A stretch of 64,000 nt of DNA, taken from contig CM114272.1 of assembly GCA_050084515.1 (NCBI GenBank), positions 3,782,001 to 3,846,000 on the forward strand. The letters run 5' to 3'. This DNA comes from Blasia pusilla. Its lineage: Eukaryota > Marchantiophyta > Marchantiopsida > Blasiales. Position numbers and translations under genes: made by a program. Of the stretch, positions 43,093 to 56,499 are shown piece after piece; position 1 is the first letter of the stretch; every line of letters begins with the position of its first letter. The notes beneath the pieces were generated by a model, which worked only from the letters and a program-made list of their open reading frames with translations, had not been told where the DNA came from and searched no databases.

Positions 43093-46000
43093 TCAGAGCA
43101 TGCTTGAACCAAGAGCATCACCAAATGTTTCTTGTGCAGGTTCGTCTATCAAATTCGGCATCCACAATGCATGTTCTGGTTCGAACACCTCGTTTAGATC
43201 AACCCTCACCACGCCTAAGGGGATGTCTTTGGCATGGAACTTGTCTCTTCCACCAAAACCTAATATAACTCCTGACCCAAGCACCATCCTACTCAACTTT
43301 GGCTTGGTGAGTAATACGTGATCACCAATTCGTAGCTAAAAAAATACACATGCATTTAGTTAGTATCAATTCAAATTCTTTCCACATGCATTTGCACCAT
43401 TAATCTGAAAATAAAAAACTGCTATGATATACCTGTTTGAAAGACCATCCCCATTTCGGAAGATGATGTGAAAAGTTCACAAGTCCTAGACGACCATTTA
43501 ACTGTCCACAACAAGAATTATCAGTGTCGTCATATAAACCTTGAATAGAAGAGGCCATTATAGATGAGATAAATTACCTTAGTTATTTTCTTAGACGAGC
43601 CTGATCTGATTTCACTTTCCTGCTCATTCAAACCATCAGATTGTAGCCTAGACTTGCGTCTTTTGGCTGGTGGTGATTTGGCTTGGCTATCCATACTCAC
43701 GTTTTCTGCACATTATGCACAACAAAGTCCATTGAAGGTTGTAGGAAGAAATGAGTTTTGTTTCGTGGATAGTTTGAAAACTATGCCACAGATAAATTCA
43801 TTATGTCAAGGATGACATACTTACGAGTGATTCGAGTATCACCATCTGCACTTTCTGTGGAACTTCTCCTTTTGTTGCTCCGTTGTGGCACTTCAACAAA
43901 CAACCCAAGTATTGAGAAATGAATTGTAAAACCATATTCTTCACTTCAAAAAGTAATTATATTATAAGACCCTACATGTAGTGAAGCTAAACTCTCTACT
44001 TACCACCAGATTGTGTAGTTGCCATTGCCTCTTTTTGTGTGGAGATCTTCCTCTTCCCCAATTGTCCGACTGTAGACATTGGTATAGGTTCAACAGTGAC
44101 TATAAGTTACTCAAAACAAAGGAAGTCAGTTGTGAAATGCTCATGCTGGAAAGGACAAGTAGTTATAACCATTGAAAACCAAGGGCGGAAGAATGAGAAT
44201 GGGCTACCTAATGTGAGCTTCTCATCTGTTGTTGCATATGGTTGAGAATTGGATGGCGGGGAACTAGAAATCTGGTGTGGTGTTGAAGACACATCCTTTG
44301 AAGTAAGTTTGGACACCATTTCCATGAGTACACTTAATGCCTTGTTCTGCCGTTCCATCTGCAACTTCACATCATCCAAATCTGCGCTCCACTTCTTCCA
44401 ATTGAATAGTGACTCTAGATTCCACACTCTGCATATATAATCCAACGATCAATTAGGCACCAGAAAATTATGGTTTTAGGGTTACACACTTAGATACAAT
44501 CATGATACTAACACCATAATTCAACACGATTAAGGATATGATACTAACTCCATGATCCAATGAGATGAAGGTCATAATACTAGCCATGTCAAGCCAATGG
44601 GTAAGAAAAGAGTTATGCATTTACATTCGATGAACTCAATTGTGTGAAACCTGGTTGCTTAGGCAACTCGTTTCTCTCCATACATTCTAGCCCAAGGACT
44701 CCTTTGAGGTACGTTGTTGCACCTGCACATGCTCCTTAAATACATTAATTCTGAAATTCATGCATGTGAAAGGATTCAATGCAAATATGGAAATGAAGCA
44801 ATAATGAAAGTTTTCTACCATTATATAACTTTAGCAAGAAAACTAGGGAATGCCAAGATGACTTACATCAAGTCCATCTAAACCTGCACGGCCGGAGAAA
44901 TTTAAAGTCTGGACCTTGGCCCTTGCTCGAGCCATCTTTTCTGCCTTCATTTTGCCCTCCTCGGAGAGCCAATAATCTACTAATCGATTCCATGACTCCT
45001 CATTGTTATCAGGGTGACATGGGACTGCTTGATGAGCCCCATGTAATGTCCAATAGTTCTTGACATTGGATCGCTCGGTTTTCAATAGTTGTGCTATTTT
45101 TTTCTTCATGAAATCAAGCGAAAGAGATGATGCACCCACATATGTGTATGCCTCAAGGATGTGATTCTGAACAGCAGCCATGCTAATAGAATTCTATTTA
45201 CCAATCTCAATGCATGATAAGTCCAAGTACCTCATCACCCATACCTTCAATTCATTTAGCCAAGGCTCATAACCAGGAACTCTAGGCGACGGAATACCAT
45301 TTGGCATGAGCTCACATCTAGGTTTTAAGTTTTGCTCCTTCCTAATGGAGACATCACGAGTCCACAAATCACGCTTTGTGGGACTCTGCCGCTCTCCTAC
45401 AAATATACCACCATCCCAATTCTCAGATGTAAAAAATATAGGGCCGACAATTATAAACTCACCAAATCATAATTATGTTGAACTATATTAACTTTAAGAC
45501 CAACTTATACTAGTAACAGTTTCACACCTTTCATAATACAACAACCTATTTTAGTATAAATTTGCAAACTCGGAACCAAGTGAGAAGTCACCTTTAGATG
45601 CACCTGCTTGCGGGGTCAAATTTTCTAATGGGCTTGGTGTTGTGCAAGATTGAGACCTACTACGGTATAATTCGTCATCCGTACTCCCGTTGGTCAATGG
45701 AGGTGCCAACGGTGTTGGGGGCGGCGGTTGGGATGGCCCATGTCCCTTGTGTCCACAAAAGAAATACAATTAGCTAGTTAGACTTCCAATTAATTGAATT
45801 CCCGTGTGCAAAACAAGAAAGAACAGAATAGTAAGCCTACTTACCCATGGGGGTGGGATGTTCATAGATGATTGAGCTGCATTGGTCCATGGTGGCTGAA
45901 ATTGACTTCCATAACACATCGGTGATTGCATCATTATTGGTACCCACCACGGCATCTGGCTCTGTGCCCATGGGAGTGGATGAGGGGGATATGCTTGCGA

Positions 46001-46941
46001 AGGCATTATGGGTTGTGATGGAGTTCCATCCATGGGCTGCACATGCAAGTAAATGGGTGAATAAACTAAACTAGAGACCATTTGATGAGCAAAGATTAGT
46101 GAAGTCATAATGACAGGCTTCTACCACTCAATTTATTACATATCAATCATACATATAGAGATAGTTGAATATTCTTCCATGTCTACAATTATATTACCGC
46201 ATCATTTGTATTGGTGGAATTTCGTACACTTCCTTGTTTGGATGGTTCGATTGGACGCTCCTTTGCTTGAGGCTATTCAAAACAGACATTTCATTGTGAG
46301 TTAACACAGTAGTCATAATTCTGAAATCTGAAGAGAGTAGCAAAACAACAAGATGTGAAGAGAAAGTACCCTCCCATCCTCCAGCCACAAGTCGTCATCC
46401 TCTTCAGTCCCCAAGAAGTCCATCTCAAGGAGTGGATTATAATAGGGGTCTTTGGAATCACTATCTAAACAATCTTTTCGAATCTCCTCGGGGATTACAC
46501 TTTGGTTAGTGGCCTTCTCCTCCAACCGTAAGCTGCGTCTTTGTGGAAGGGAAGGATTCCAAAATGGCAAAGGCTTGCGCTCCTTCACAACCCTTGGAGC
46601 AACAAACCTTCAAAATATGATCACACAAATTCTGTCATATCTCCTAATGTACAACCACTATATGAACATGATACACTTGACCAAATAAAGCAAAAGAAAA
46701 AGATTATCCAAGATCTTACTTACCAATCCTTCAACCCACCAAACAACTCCGCCTCTTTGGCCTTTCTCTCTTTCACTCTACGATTCATTTCTTCTTCGTA
46801 TGGATTAGGACTTTGTTGAACATTATCTATACCATCCCAAGATGAACTCTGATTGGATTCCACGTTCTCTTCAGTCATATCAGATACACCGTTCCAAGCG
46901 CCTCCCTCCCTCTGTAGACGACAAGTTAGCAAGAATAACAC
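43093..46941 (-). CDS. CACTA second ORF (En/Spm-associated, Transposase_24-like), multi-exon
   Basis: Minus-strand coding segments, in order: 46941-46720, 46588-46313, 46108-45770 (Pro/Gln/Met-rich), 45769-45551, 45181-44843, 44445-44107, an exon at about 43720-43580 with the nuclear-localisation-like PPAKRRKSR, and 43321-43093. The segment 45181-44843 (ESWNRLVDYWLSEEGKMKAE then ARARAKVQTL) resembles the plant En/Spm-associated Transposase_24 family. The 44445-44107 exon is coiled-coil-like. The last exon (VLGSGVILGFGGRDKFHAKD then VRVDLNEVFEPE) resembles the C-terminal domain common in these proteins. By analogy it is the TNPA-type partner that binds subterminal repeats. Exon joins were not all verified, so integrity is open; it is separated from Tnp2 by about 160 bp and lies downstream on the same strand. 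Confidence 0.6.
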
Positions 46942-47102
46942 CTAACTTGACGGCAATTCGAGAGTTCTACTTGTTGCCGTAGAGTTTCATTCCATTATGC
47001 CCAACAACACCAGAATTCACTTACATCCTCGTAACAAAAGTCAATTATTTGAATCATACCAAAAAAAAACACAATGATGAGTACCAAAGAAACAACTATG
47101 AA

Positions 47103-50100
47103 TTAATCTAATCTGATTCGAGTTATTAGAGTCGAATCAACATCTTCTATCATATCGCATACATGGATTATTGGCACATGTTGCACATCCACTCTAGCAG
47201 TTTCCATCTCTTCATCACTTAGGACTCTAGCTCCTAAGGTACTTGCATCTGGTAGATTCTCTGGTTCCATGCATGTGGCATGGAATGTGGGCAAAACATT
47301 ACAAGCTCCATCTAGCGACTCTAAGTCATCAAAATAAACTCTCCGAGCTCTAGCTTCCTTCCTCATTACCACTTTCCATCCTCCACCCTCATTGGCATCT
47401 CCATAAAACACTTGTTGCACTTGTGATGGGAAAAAAATTGGCTGGTGATCTAATGGCTCGCATGACGTCAAGTTGGCCAACAAAAAACCCTCCTTATCTA
47501 ATTTCATGGATCCTACTCTTGAATCCCAATCTGCTTTAACCCACCGCCCTCGCATTAGTATTATGGGTTGTTCTACAAGCCCATAATCAAGTAAGAGAAT
47601 ATCAACCAACACCCCAACATATGAGTATAGACAATCCTGGTTGGAACTTTTTTCATCAACAAATATTATACCTATTCCACTATCATAAGTGGAGAAGGGT
47701 GTCGCACCACTTGGCCCTTCTACCCTGAAGTGGTTTCCGTAGGCTTTCATACTCTTGAATGACAATGCCCTACTATTAGGAGGTATAGCTAACGATAGTA
47801 GGTGAGCATCAGGATCTTTTGAGTTGTCAATTGCATCCTGTGTAATGGCAAGGCGAATCCACTTTTCAAAAGGAATGTCTCTTGAACATGATTGATATTT
47901 CCTGTTCAATAACAATGTTAATGGTATTAGTACATTCTTTTGTATTTAATGTGTCAATACAAAAATAATATACACTTTGAGAGTCCGAACCGTAATTCAC
48001 ATAACTATAACCTTGAAAAGCATATATTGGAGAGTTTTACCTTTGCCAATCAACCACCGAACCCTTCGGCCCTTCTTTCGTAGAAGTGTTCTTCGGACGC
48101 TTTTTTATGCGTGTGCGGCAAGGGAAGGGCGACCTCTGTATTATGCAACACATAATGATGTGCTAAGTTGATCATTTCTCTCGAAAGTCGAACTGGAGTG
48201 CCCGCACCTTCTAGCTCCTCACCAACGACCCCCTCTTCCTCCCCATCATCCCACACTCGCGTCCGCACGTCTTCAAACCTTTTCATATACTCAGTCACAA
48301 ACCCTAATGCCTCGTCCTTCACATACCCTTCTGCCATACACCCCTCTGGTCTAGCTTTAGACTGTACATATTTCTTCATGTACCCCATATATCGCTCCAT
48401 TGGATACATCCATCGACATGCTACTGGCCCACACATGTCCAATTCTTCTACGACATGAATCAACAAATGTGTCATCACGTCGAAGAAAGATGGAGGGAAA
48501 TGCATTTCAAATAGACAAAGGGTTATGGCAGTCTCTTCCAAGAGTTTGTCAAATAAAGCTGGATCATATACCTTTGTACACACCATTCTAAAAATGCCGG
48601 ATAATCTAATAACCACCATTCTCACGTGGTCCTTCAGAAGACCACGGATGCAATAAGGAAGGACTTGCTGAATGAAGACATGGTAATCATGTGATTTCAT
48701 ATTGCCCAATTTTCGATTAACCACATGCTTGGAGAGTTCTCCACAATATCCAGATGGCACTTTCAAGTTTTGAATCCTCGAAAGGAAAGTGTTCAAGTCA
48801 CGGGGAGATAGACAATAATCGGAAACTGGTTTAAGCAAAACTTGGGGTTTACTAGGATGGGGTTGCAACCACAAATGGGATCGAATCCCACGGGCCTCCA
48901 GATCTCTCCTTACTTTCACAGTATCTTTCACTCCAAATAAGGTCTTGACTAGATTGTCAACGATATTCTTCTCAACGTGCATTACATCTAACGTATGGCG
49001 TATAAGAAAATTCTGATTGTATCGTCAAGGAAGCATGGACATCTCACAACTTCAACATGATAGCTAATATCCACAATCTAATCAAACAAAAGCTATCCTC
49101 CTCTACAGCCACTATTTCATAACATAAAGAATGGATAATATATAGAAAAAGCAGGATACTGGCCAATATGGCAACGAATATAGTATACTCAACCTTTTCA
49201 CCCCAGTTCTCTTATAGGGATCAGTAGGGCCGTCTTCTGGACCCCCACTCTCATCATATGCATGTTTTTCATTTGCCCATCCAATAATCTCTCTGGAAAG
49301 TAGTCTAGGCACGCGTGGTCTAAGTTCTGCACTCCCGTTGAAGTGAGATCCATACCTGCGGGTCCTCCATGGATGGCTCAATGGGAGATATCGACGATGA
49401 CAACCGTATATGGGCTTGCCACAAGACTTTGAAAAATCAGAATCCACTCGAGGCCCGCATATAGTACATCCTAGTTTTCCACCATGGCTCGCCCGACTCT
49501 GATTCGTATGCCGGGTAATCATTTATGGTCCATAGTAAGGTAGCCCTGAACATGAAGTTCCAACTTCCGCCTACCTTCCGGACGTCATGAAATTGAACCC
49601 CTTTCCACATTTCTTGGAACTCTTCCACTAGAGGAAGCAAGTATGTGTCTATGTTTTTCCCATTTACACTCTCCTTTCCTGGTATGATCAAAGAGAGCAT
49701 CACAAAGAATTTTTTTGTCTAGAGCCAGGGAGGCAAGTTATAATTAACAAGAAGTACGGGCCATGTTGACCACGAACTCGACTTGTCTGAAAATGGATTC
49801 ACTCCGTCCAAAGCTAGCCCAAACCTGCAATTCCTCTTCCCCTCGGCAAAGTCCGGATATAAGTTGTCCATGTGGTGCCATGACTTGCAATCAGCTGTAT
49901 GTCTTACTAAGCCATCCTTGCTCTGATTCAAGGGGGCCCAGGTTAACAATTCAGACAACGTCTTGCATCTTAACATACGTCTCATCCGAGGTATGACAGG
50001 AAAATGCCTTAATACCTTACATGGTACCAACGTTCTACCCACTTTCCGGAACCTTGGTTTCCCACATAATGGACAGATCTCAGCTTCAGCCAAATCACCC

Positions 50101-50774
50101 CGGAATAAAACACATCCAGCTAGACACGCATGGATACTGTTGTAACCTAAGCCTAGTTTACCAATGAATTTTTTTGCTACATAATAACTCGGTGGCACCA
50201 AGTTCCTTGCTGGTAGGACCAACTTACAAAGGAGTTTCAGAAATTCGTCAATAGCTACATTTGGGACGCCATGGGCGGTTTGAATGTTGAATAGTAACAT
50301 GACAAAAGCCAAAACAGATGTTTTTGCTGTAGGGAACAAGGGTTTGCAAGCTTCAGCAAGCTCCTCATATTTATCTCCATGATTGAATAGTGGTTCTTCG
50401 TTTGATATTCCCGGTTCTGGTAATTCATCAGATGGGAGAGATGTCTCTTCAGTTTCATCCTCGTCTATATGGTCGTATTTTTGGAAAATATCATTGAGCA
50501 TTTTATGAACGTCAATGTGCTCATCTATATCTGCCATGGAAGATCTCTCCCTTCCATCCACATGGAAGGTGGGGGCTGACTCCATTGTCTTATCCTCTTG
50601 GCTTCTTTTTTCAGCAAGATCATGCATAAGCCACTCCTCATCTGAAGAGTCCCATCCATCCCTAGATTTTGGCACTCGACAAAGCGCCGAGCGTCCATTT
50701 TTTCTCAAATGTGCTTCCACCTTGCCGATGGACAACGTAGACCCACCCTTACAGTCATTGCACGGACACGCAAT
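47103..50774 (-). pseudogene. CACTA transposase (Tnp2 / Transposase_21), nearly complete but broken
   Basis: Starts inside the transposase-associated zinc motif (IACPCNDCKGG, exon boundary at about 50774; the first exon is not identified). Tnp2 landmarks follow: CPLCGKPRFR, KDGLVRHTADCKSWHHMD, RFGLALDGVNPF, STWPVLLVNYNLPPW, FFVMLSLIIPG, LWTINDYPAYESES, GCHRRYLPLSHPWR and HTLDVMHVEKNI. The DUF4218 region (48982-48050, LPYCIRGLLKDHVR, DMCGPVACRWMYPMERYMGY) and a DUF4216 region (47915-47103, SYVGVLVDILLLDYG, QVQQVFYGD) complete it. Defects: a TAG at about 49717 after LPPWL, a frameshift near 49480, and a TGA at about 48049. Introns occur at about 49165-49000 and 48030-47895. Full length would be about 1,100 residues, normal for the family. 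Confidence 0.9.
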
Positions 50775-52175
50775 CTTTTACAACCAAAGACACTAGCACG
50801 TGTGCTTTCCGTTGCCACAACTTGGAATCATGTGCCTTTACTCTAACGGGTGGTTCAAATCCATTCTAAGGGGATTGAAGTGGATTCCATAAGCGTGAAC
50901 TGAAACATTCCAAACACATCCAAAACCATGACATCTTGCCTCAATAACGAATTCCATAAACCACGGCTAGACGAGCTATCATCTGAATGCATACCCACGT
51001 GAAGTCAAGACAAGTATGATAAGGCACGTATACCTAACCTGGTTCTTATCTCGATAGAGATCTCAATCATCACTAACAATCCTCACCGATGCGGTCCAAT
51101 GCTTCCAACGACATTCCTGAATGACAAATGTAACACACCCAACTTTAGATAATGACTCAATCCTTTGATATGTACACTTCATCATGGCCCTGGTCTAATA
51201 AATGTTTCCAGCGAAGATCTAGACAAAAAAACTATAAATCTAATCTGCTGTGAGTGACCATAGTATTTTACCTTACACTCACATCAAATCAACGATCAGT
51301 CAGCAGGAAAATCAGTCGGTCAATAGGAAAAGAAACGCAAGACGAGTGAGGAACACATCAGAAAGCTGAAGCGTCTCGTCAAGTTAGTTCTAGAATTTGG
51401 AGCGAGCAATCATTGAGAAGTAGAGGTTAGAGATACAGACGCGCATTCAGGAGTCAATATCTGGTCTCAATATGTCTCCATGCAATTTAAAGTAATTCCT
51501 AGCATCTCCTTTATGACTATGTAATGCAGCAAACGCAAGTATGTACTTTTAGGGAAACCGATGTGATGCACAAGCTTACCGTAAGGTTCTCTGCAGATCA
51601 AACGACATCTTAGAAGTTTCCGTGTAGAGAATAGGAGAGGGAGCCACACCACTAAACCCAAAAGTCCGTAAGCAACAAATTCAAAGATAATTGAAAGTGG
51701 ACACTCACTGTTGACGACGACCACCACTTTAATTCTCCTCCCTGCTTGCCTATCAATCGACCTCTTTATCCTATCATGCTCTTAGATTTTTGGCCACCAA
51801 ATGCTTCAAATGATGCATCGTAGAAACTAGTAGCGGGACCTTCTTGCCTCACAGATCCAAATACAACGCTCCAAATATGTCTAGGCAACAAGAGATGAAG
51901 GCGGAGGACACATGGCGTAAACAGTGGTGATTAAGCCTTTAACTGCGATTGGATGGAAGCCTATGAAGTCGAGAGTCCTAGCCTCCATACCTCTATAGCC
52001 GCATTGGGCGAGTATCCTGTAGAGCAATTTTCTTACCTCAAGCAAGAACGAGTCGATTTTCGTCGGTTCATCTTGCGGGAAAAGAGGCCAGAAAAACAAC
52101 AAAAGATCACAACAACCAAGGGGGAGAAAATTAAAGGCGAGCTCAGTAGAACATGTGAAAGCATGACACTGGAAA
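50775..52175. other. CACTA internal region without a recognised gene
   Basis: Probably holds the first exon and promoter of Tnp2 near 50.8-51.4 kb, but no exon can be fixed. Short ORFs only. Confidence 0.4.
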
Positions 52176-53290
52176 TTAGACCAATTTTGATGTTGCGACC
52201 GGAAGTGTTGAACCATTCCACTCGAACGTAAATGGAACATGTCCTGTGAGGTTGTTCTCGCTCAAGTCCAATTGGTAAGTATGAGGAAGCCCACCAAGAA
52301 CTGCACGAATATGACCAGAGAGTTTGTTGCCTCTCAGGACGAGTACGCGGAGATTCTCCAATTGCCTCAGGGAGGAAGGTATCTCACCGATGAACCTATA
52401 CTGTGCAAAATTGAGCCTGGAGAGACTCGACATAGCTCCCAGAAAGCTCAGCAGTGATGAGCGCATGTCGTTGCTCTCAAGGAAGAGATCTTGCAGATTC
52501 TTCAAGCCAAAAAACGACTATGGCACACCTCCGGTGAGGTTGTTGAAGCTCAAATCTAAGTAGGTGAGCGCTAACAAAAGTTCCAGATCCTCCGAGATGG
52601 CTCCTTGAAATGATTGTGAATGAGCGCCATTTGGAGAAAATTGAGGAGTCCACCGAGAGAAGGCAGAATATTGGAGAGGGAGTTGTCATCAACATCCAAG
52701 ATTACAAGGCTCTGGAGCTATCCTAGAGCTCCAGGGATGGTCCCTTCAAGAGATTTCTGCTCAAGTCAAGCTACAACAAGTTCACGAGACTCCCCAGCTC
52801 CTACGCGATGGGGCCCAAGATGTTGTTTGCAATGATTACCAGCCTTTGCAAGAGCGTGAGGTTGCCGATCTGAGTAGGAATGGCACCTTGCAGACCTGGG
52901 TTTCCTTGGAAAGTCAGCAGTCGGAGAGAGTTCAACAGCCAACCAAGCTCGTTGGGAATGGATGAAGAATAGTTCACAAAGCAATTGAAAACTTGAAGCA
53001 ACTCCGAGTACGGCAACCGAGCAATAGAGGGGATGCATTGGGACATCAAAGTCAGACAAGAATCCGAATTCCAAACTGGTGACATGGTACATTCCAACGA
53101 TGTCATCGAGGAGGCAGTACATGCAAGAGTACATGCCTTCGACATAGTCCAACCATGGATCCGGATACACACTCTTCTAGTCAATCTCCGCGTTCATACC
53201 CTCCAAAACGTCGAACAGAGCACTCTCCACGGAAGAAATTTTCCATCTCGAGCTTGGATATGATCAGTTCTAGAGCATCCTCGAGATCCT
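52176..53290 (-). pseudogene. Leucine-rich-repeat (receptor-like) gene fragment within the CACTA element
   Basis: Minus-strand segments read as plant extracellular LRRs (LxxLxLxxNxLxGxIP): NELGWLLNSLRLLTFQGNPG then AIPTQIGNLTLLQRLVI (about 52975-52830), LQDLFLESNDM, FIGEIPSSLRQLENLRVLVL followed by RGNKLSGHI, and HTYQLDLSENNLTGHVPF (52505-52200). At least six repeats are visible across three frames, with stops and frameshifts between them. The region upstream to 53290 has a Cys pair like an LRR N-terminal cap. No kinase or membrane segment follows. Genes of this type act as cell-surface receptors; this one is dead. It lies inside the CACTA ends, so it is most simply a captured gene fragment. 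Confidence 0.7.
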
Positions 53291-54679
53291 CGAGAAGTAC
53301 ATTTGCCTCAATGGGCCAAGAAGGACATGGTTTTGCAGTGACACAGGTGAATCAACTGGTAGAAATTGGTCTAATCATGAGGAGAATCCACCTACTAATT
53401 TGCAAATGGTTTGTGGGTTTGCTGCATGAACCCACCGGGATGTCATTACCTTACTACATTTGGAGCTTCGGGTTAGATAGCACAAGCTTGTGGCCAATCA
53501 TCAACTACTTACAGCCAAGTCCTTGCAGAGGCGGGCATCGGAGCAGCGTTCTCATACTAGATTAATTGACATTTCGTCCGGATTAGGGAGGACTCGAAGG
53601 AGCAGGAAAGCACGAATTGGGGATAGAGCTGTACTGACGAGTACGAGAGAAGGAAGAAGAAGACGGTTGGAAGATAGGATTTTGCATTTGCAATGCAGTA
53701 GCAGAAGCTAGCGGGTGGTGACGATAATGAAGACGGTGGGCGATCTTGTGGAGGATTTAAAGAAGAGAGTGATTCTGGTGCTACTTTGGGTAGCAGGCCT
53801 GAGCTATCTCATGTCCCTTACATCAAACAGTTTTTGGGTGAATGTCCCTGTCGCCCTGCTCATCATCGCCGCGTTCGGCAACAAGTAGTTGCTTTGATTC
53901 TCTCTAAATCTAAAGAGGAGGAGATCAAAGGGCCGAATCTGGACTTCCTGCACGCTCTATTCTATTCAATAGTTGCTATTACAACAATGCATTCTGGTGT
54001 GAAGAGCGATAGTGGACTTACACGAATTTGAGGATCCAACTCTCTTTGTGGAAGCTTTCTTGCTGGTCTAGACGAGGTACCTGATTCGGGCACGCACTAT
54101 TCAATCGACCTTTTGCATCATGCGATGTGTATAGCTGGGCGCACACTATCAACGTTCTCCGAGATGTGCAGTGAGAGGTTTCTTCTCAAAGTGAGGCGAA
54201 GACAGAAATGAAGAAGAGAGAGAAAGGACACCCGAAACGGGAGTGTTTCTTGACTGACTCTATCCCCGCGCATTCAATCTGCACGGTTTACTTAGTAGGT
54301 TCTCCTCACCAACATGGCTACAACAGCTTCAAAGCTCATTGCACTCAATCCGCAAGCTTGAGTGCATTCCCTCGGTTTCTCACTGTCGTGGGGTTTGGGA
54401 GACACGGAACGCGGGAATGTGGAGGGTCTGAACCTCGGCAATACGAATAAAATCGAGCAACACGAATGAGCCCAAGTTTTCAAATCTGACACATCAAGCC
54501 ACCTCGGTCTAAACATGCCAAATCAACCTAGGAAGTTTGTAAACGTCCCACTCCAAACCTTCCTCCTCCTTGTTAACACCTCCTTTTCTGACCTCCAAGG
54601 GTTCTAAAAACCTGGACACTTTGTCCAAAGAAACACCCCAACACTAGGAACAAAGGGGAAAAGAAAAAAGTTGAAATGG
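53291..54679. other. CACTA internal region, no gene recognised
   Basis: Several ORFs of 60-140 codons on the plus strand (for example 53155-53565) are partly shadows of the LRR remnant or chance. No motif found. Confidence 0.4.
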
Positions 54680-55650
54680 CCACACCCACATCGATTTAAA
54701 AATTGTAAACCCAAAAGGGGTGTTTCATTTTTCGGGGCAGCATGAGGCGTTCAAATGCAGATCCAAACCGTTGAAGAGGTGCCAAGATTTAATTCCGAGG
54801 TGTGTGCTAATTTTGATTGCAATCCAATGGTGGGATGAAAAGCTATGTCCATGTTACTCTCAGAAATCGCAAAACGCCCTATGTCCTCCTTCTTGGCGTC
54901 GCTTTTTGTACCCTCCACCCTCCACATGGGGCCCAAAAATCATAAGACTTCCTCCTGGATGGCAAACCTAACCCAGGACCAGAGGAAAAAATAAAAAATT
55001 ATAAATGAACACTCACACATGGAATTAAAAATCTTAAACCCTAAAAGTGATCTTTCATTTCTGGTTTGAGCACCAAGAGCTAGCTGGCAGATCTGAACCG
55101 TTCAAGATGTGGAGGAATTTAAGGCCTTCATGTGTGCCAGGTTTCATCACCATCCAATGGTGGGAGAGAAAGTTAACTGCATGATACAATGAAAATGCTG
55201 TCAGGACTAGAAACAATCCTACTCGAGGCCCTCTTCCTCCTTCTTGGCGTCGCATTTTGTACCCTCCACCCTCCATAGGGTGCCCTAAAATCGTAAAATA
55301 TTCCTACTAGTGGACCCTTTACCGTGGAACAAAGGGCAATAGAAAAAACTTCATATGACCACTCACATATGGAATTAAAAATCATGAACCGTAAAGTGGT
55401 CTTTCCTTTTTGGTTTGAGCATGGAGAGCTAATTGCTAGATGTGAACCGTTGAAGGATTTAGGACCTTGGCTTGTGTTAACTTTCACTGCTAAACGCAAG
55501 ATGCGACAAATTTGTTAAATCCATGATGACATGAAAATGGCAGAGAGACGTGGAACCTTCTCTTCATACGTGAGGCCTCTTTTAGTACGTTTCCGCCTGA
55601 ACCAAGGGTGCAAGAATGTTCAATTTTTTTCCTGAGGGGAAACCCAATCC
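54680..55650 (+). repeat. Three degenerate direct repeats of about 340 bp
   Basis: Units begin near 54680, 55013 and 55363. Shared words: cacatggaattaaaaatc, gaaccgttgaag-type, atccaatggtggga, and in the first two ttcttggcgtcgc followed by tttgtaccctccaccctcc. They lie between the LRR remnant and the right CACTA end and have no coding potential. Confidence 0.75.
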
Positions 55651-55729
55651 TAGGAATGTAGGACATATAAAGATTTATATATCCCAACAAAATTAAAAGA
55701 CACGTTATCATTGGAGCATGAGACCACAA

Positions 55730-55953
55730 AAACACACTAGTCATTATTTATGACTCAGTATTACTAGGCAAGTGAAAGAAGTACGACTAGTCTTTACTAA
55801 AGGGTATTGATAACTACTTTAGTAATAAGTACATGACTAGGTGAGTTGTGTAACCTTAAATTTTAGGACTAAACCATTTTAGTCATACTTTGAGTCATTC
55901 TTTCGGCAAGTCATTTAAAGCCTAGTCATAAAAACCACACAATTCTTCTAGTG
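55730..55953 (+). repeat. CACTA right subterminal and terminal repeats
   Basis: Clustered tagtcat, gactag and agtcatt words lead up to the inverted terminus attcttctagtg. Same word set as the left end. Confidence 0.8.
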
Positions 55954-56499
55954 GTATGTCCTAGATTCAACCGGCCTACAAGCTCTATCTACATACATTC
56001 AAATTGTGAGTGGGTTCCGGTGAGTTATTGCCATAACTTGACGTATATCTTTAGGTTTGTCATGTGGGATTTTATGAGTTATCATTTTGAGCATTGAGTA
56101 GGATAGTGGGAGGGAGTAGGCTAGGGGGGATGGCAGATTAGTTGATTGAGTTCCATGCTCAATCAAGGGTTCGATTTCCCTCTATCATGTGTATAATTCC
56201 TATTTATAGCTTATGGCACCGTCCCAATTTTGTACTTGAAGTGATGCTTGGTTTATGGTTTGGAGAAGGGGATATGACATGTTGCGCAAGACCAAAAGGT
56301 AGATAAATCCTCATCCAATGAGGTACTTATCTTATCTTTCAAGGCCTTGTTTAATCCTACATGACTCTTTACTTGAAGAATTTTAGGGGTGATGAAAATG
56401 CAAAATCAATCGCTTTAAAGTAAGAAAGGGTGAGGTCAAAAACTTTTCCACTTGTAAGAGAGGGGCTCCAAACCCTAAAACATCACAAGTAATGTTTAG

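Larger units (their letters stand above)
42043..55953 (-). mobile_element. CACTA (En/Spm) DNA transposon, 13.9 kb, both ends present
   Basis: Starts CACTAGAAGAAAT at 42043 and ends with the matching inverted ATTCTTCTAGTG at 55953; the terminal repeats extend imperfectly for about 32 bp to TTTTATGACTAGG. GTAT flanks both ends (42039-42042 and 55954-55957), where CACTA elements normally duplicate 3 bp. The uninterrupted sequence agtgtatgtcctag survives on the minus strand at about 9315 and 9615 in the left block, confirming the ends. Subterminal regions are rich in ATGACTA/TAGTCAT motifs, as in this superfamily. Cargo on the minus strand: a second ORF (46941-43093), the Tnp2 transposase (50774-47103), and a broken LRR gene (53290-52176). 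The transposase carries a stop and a frameshift, so this copy is probably immobile unless helped in trans. Confidence 0.93.

Noticed and set aside
47977-50796. Plus-strand ORFs across the CACTA transposase
   Set aside because: Antisense of Tnp2, whose minus-strand protein motifs are unmistakable.
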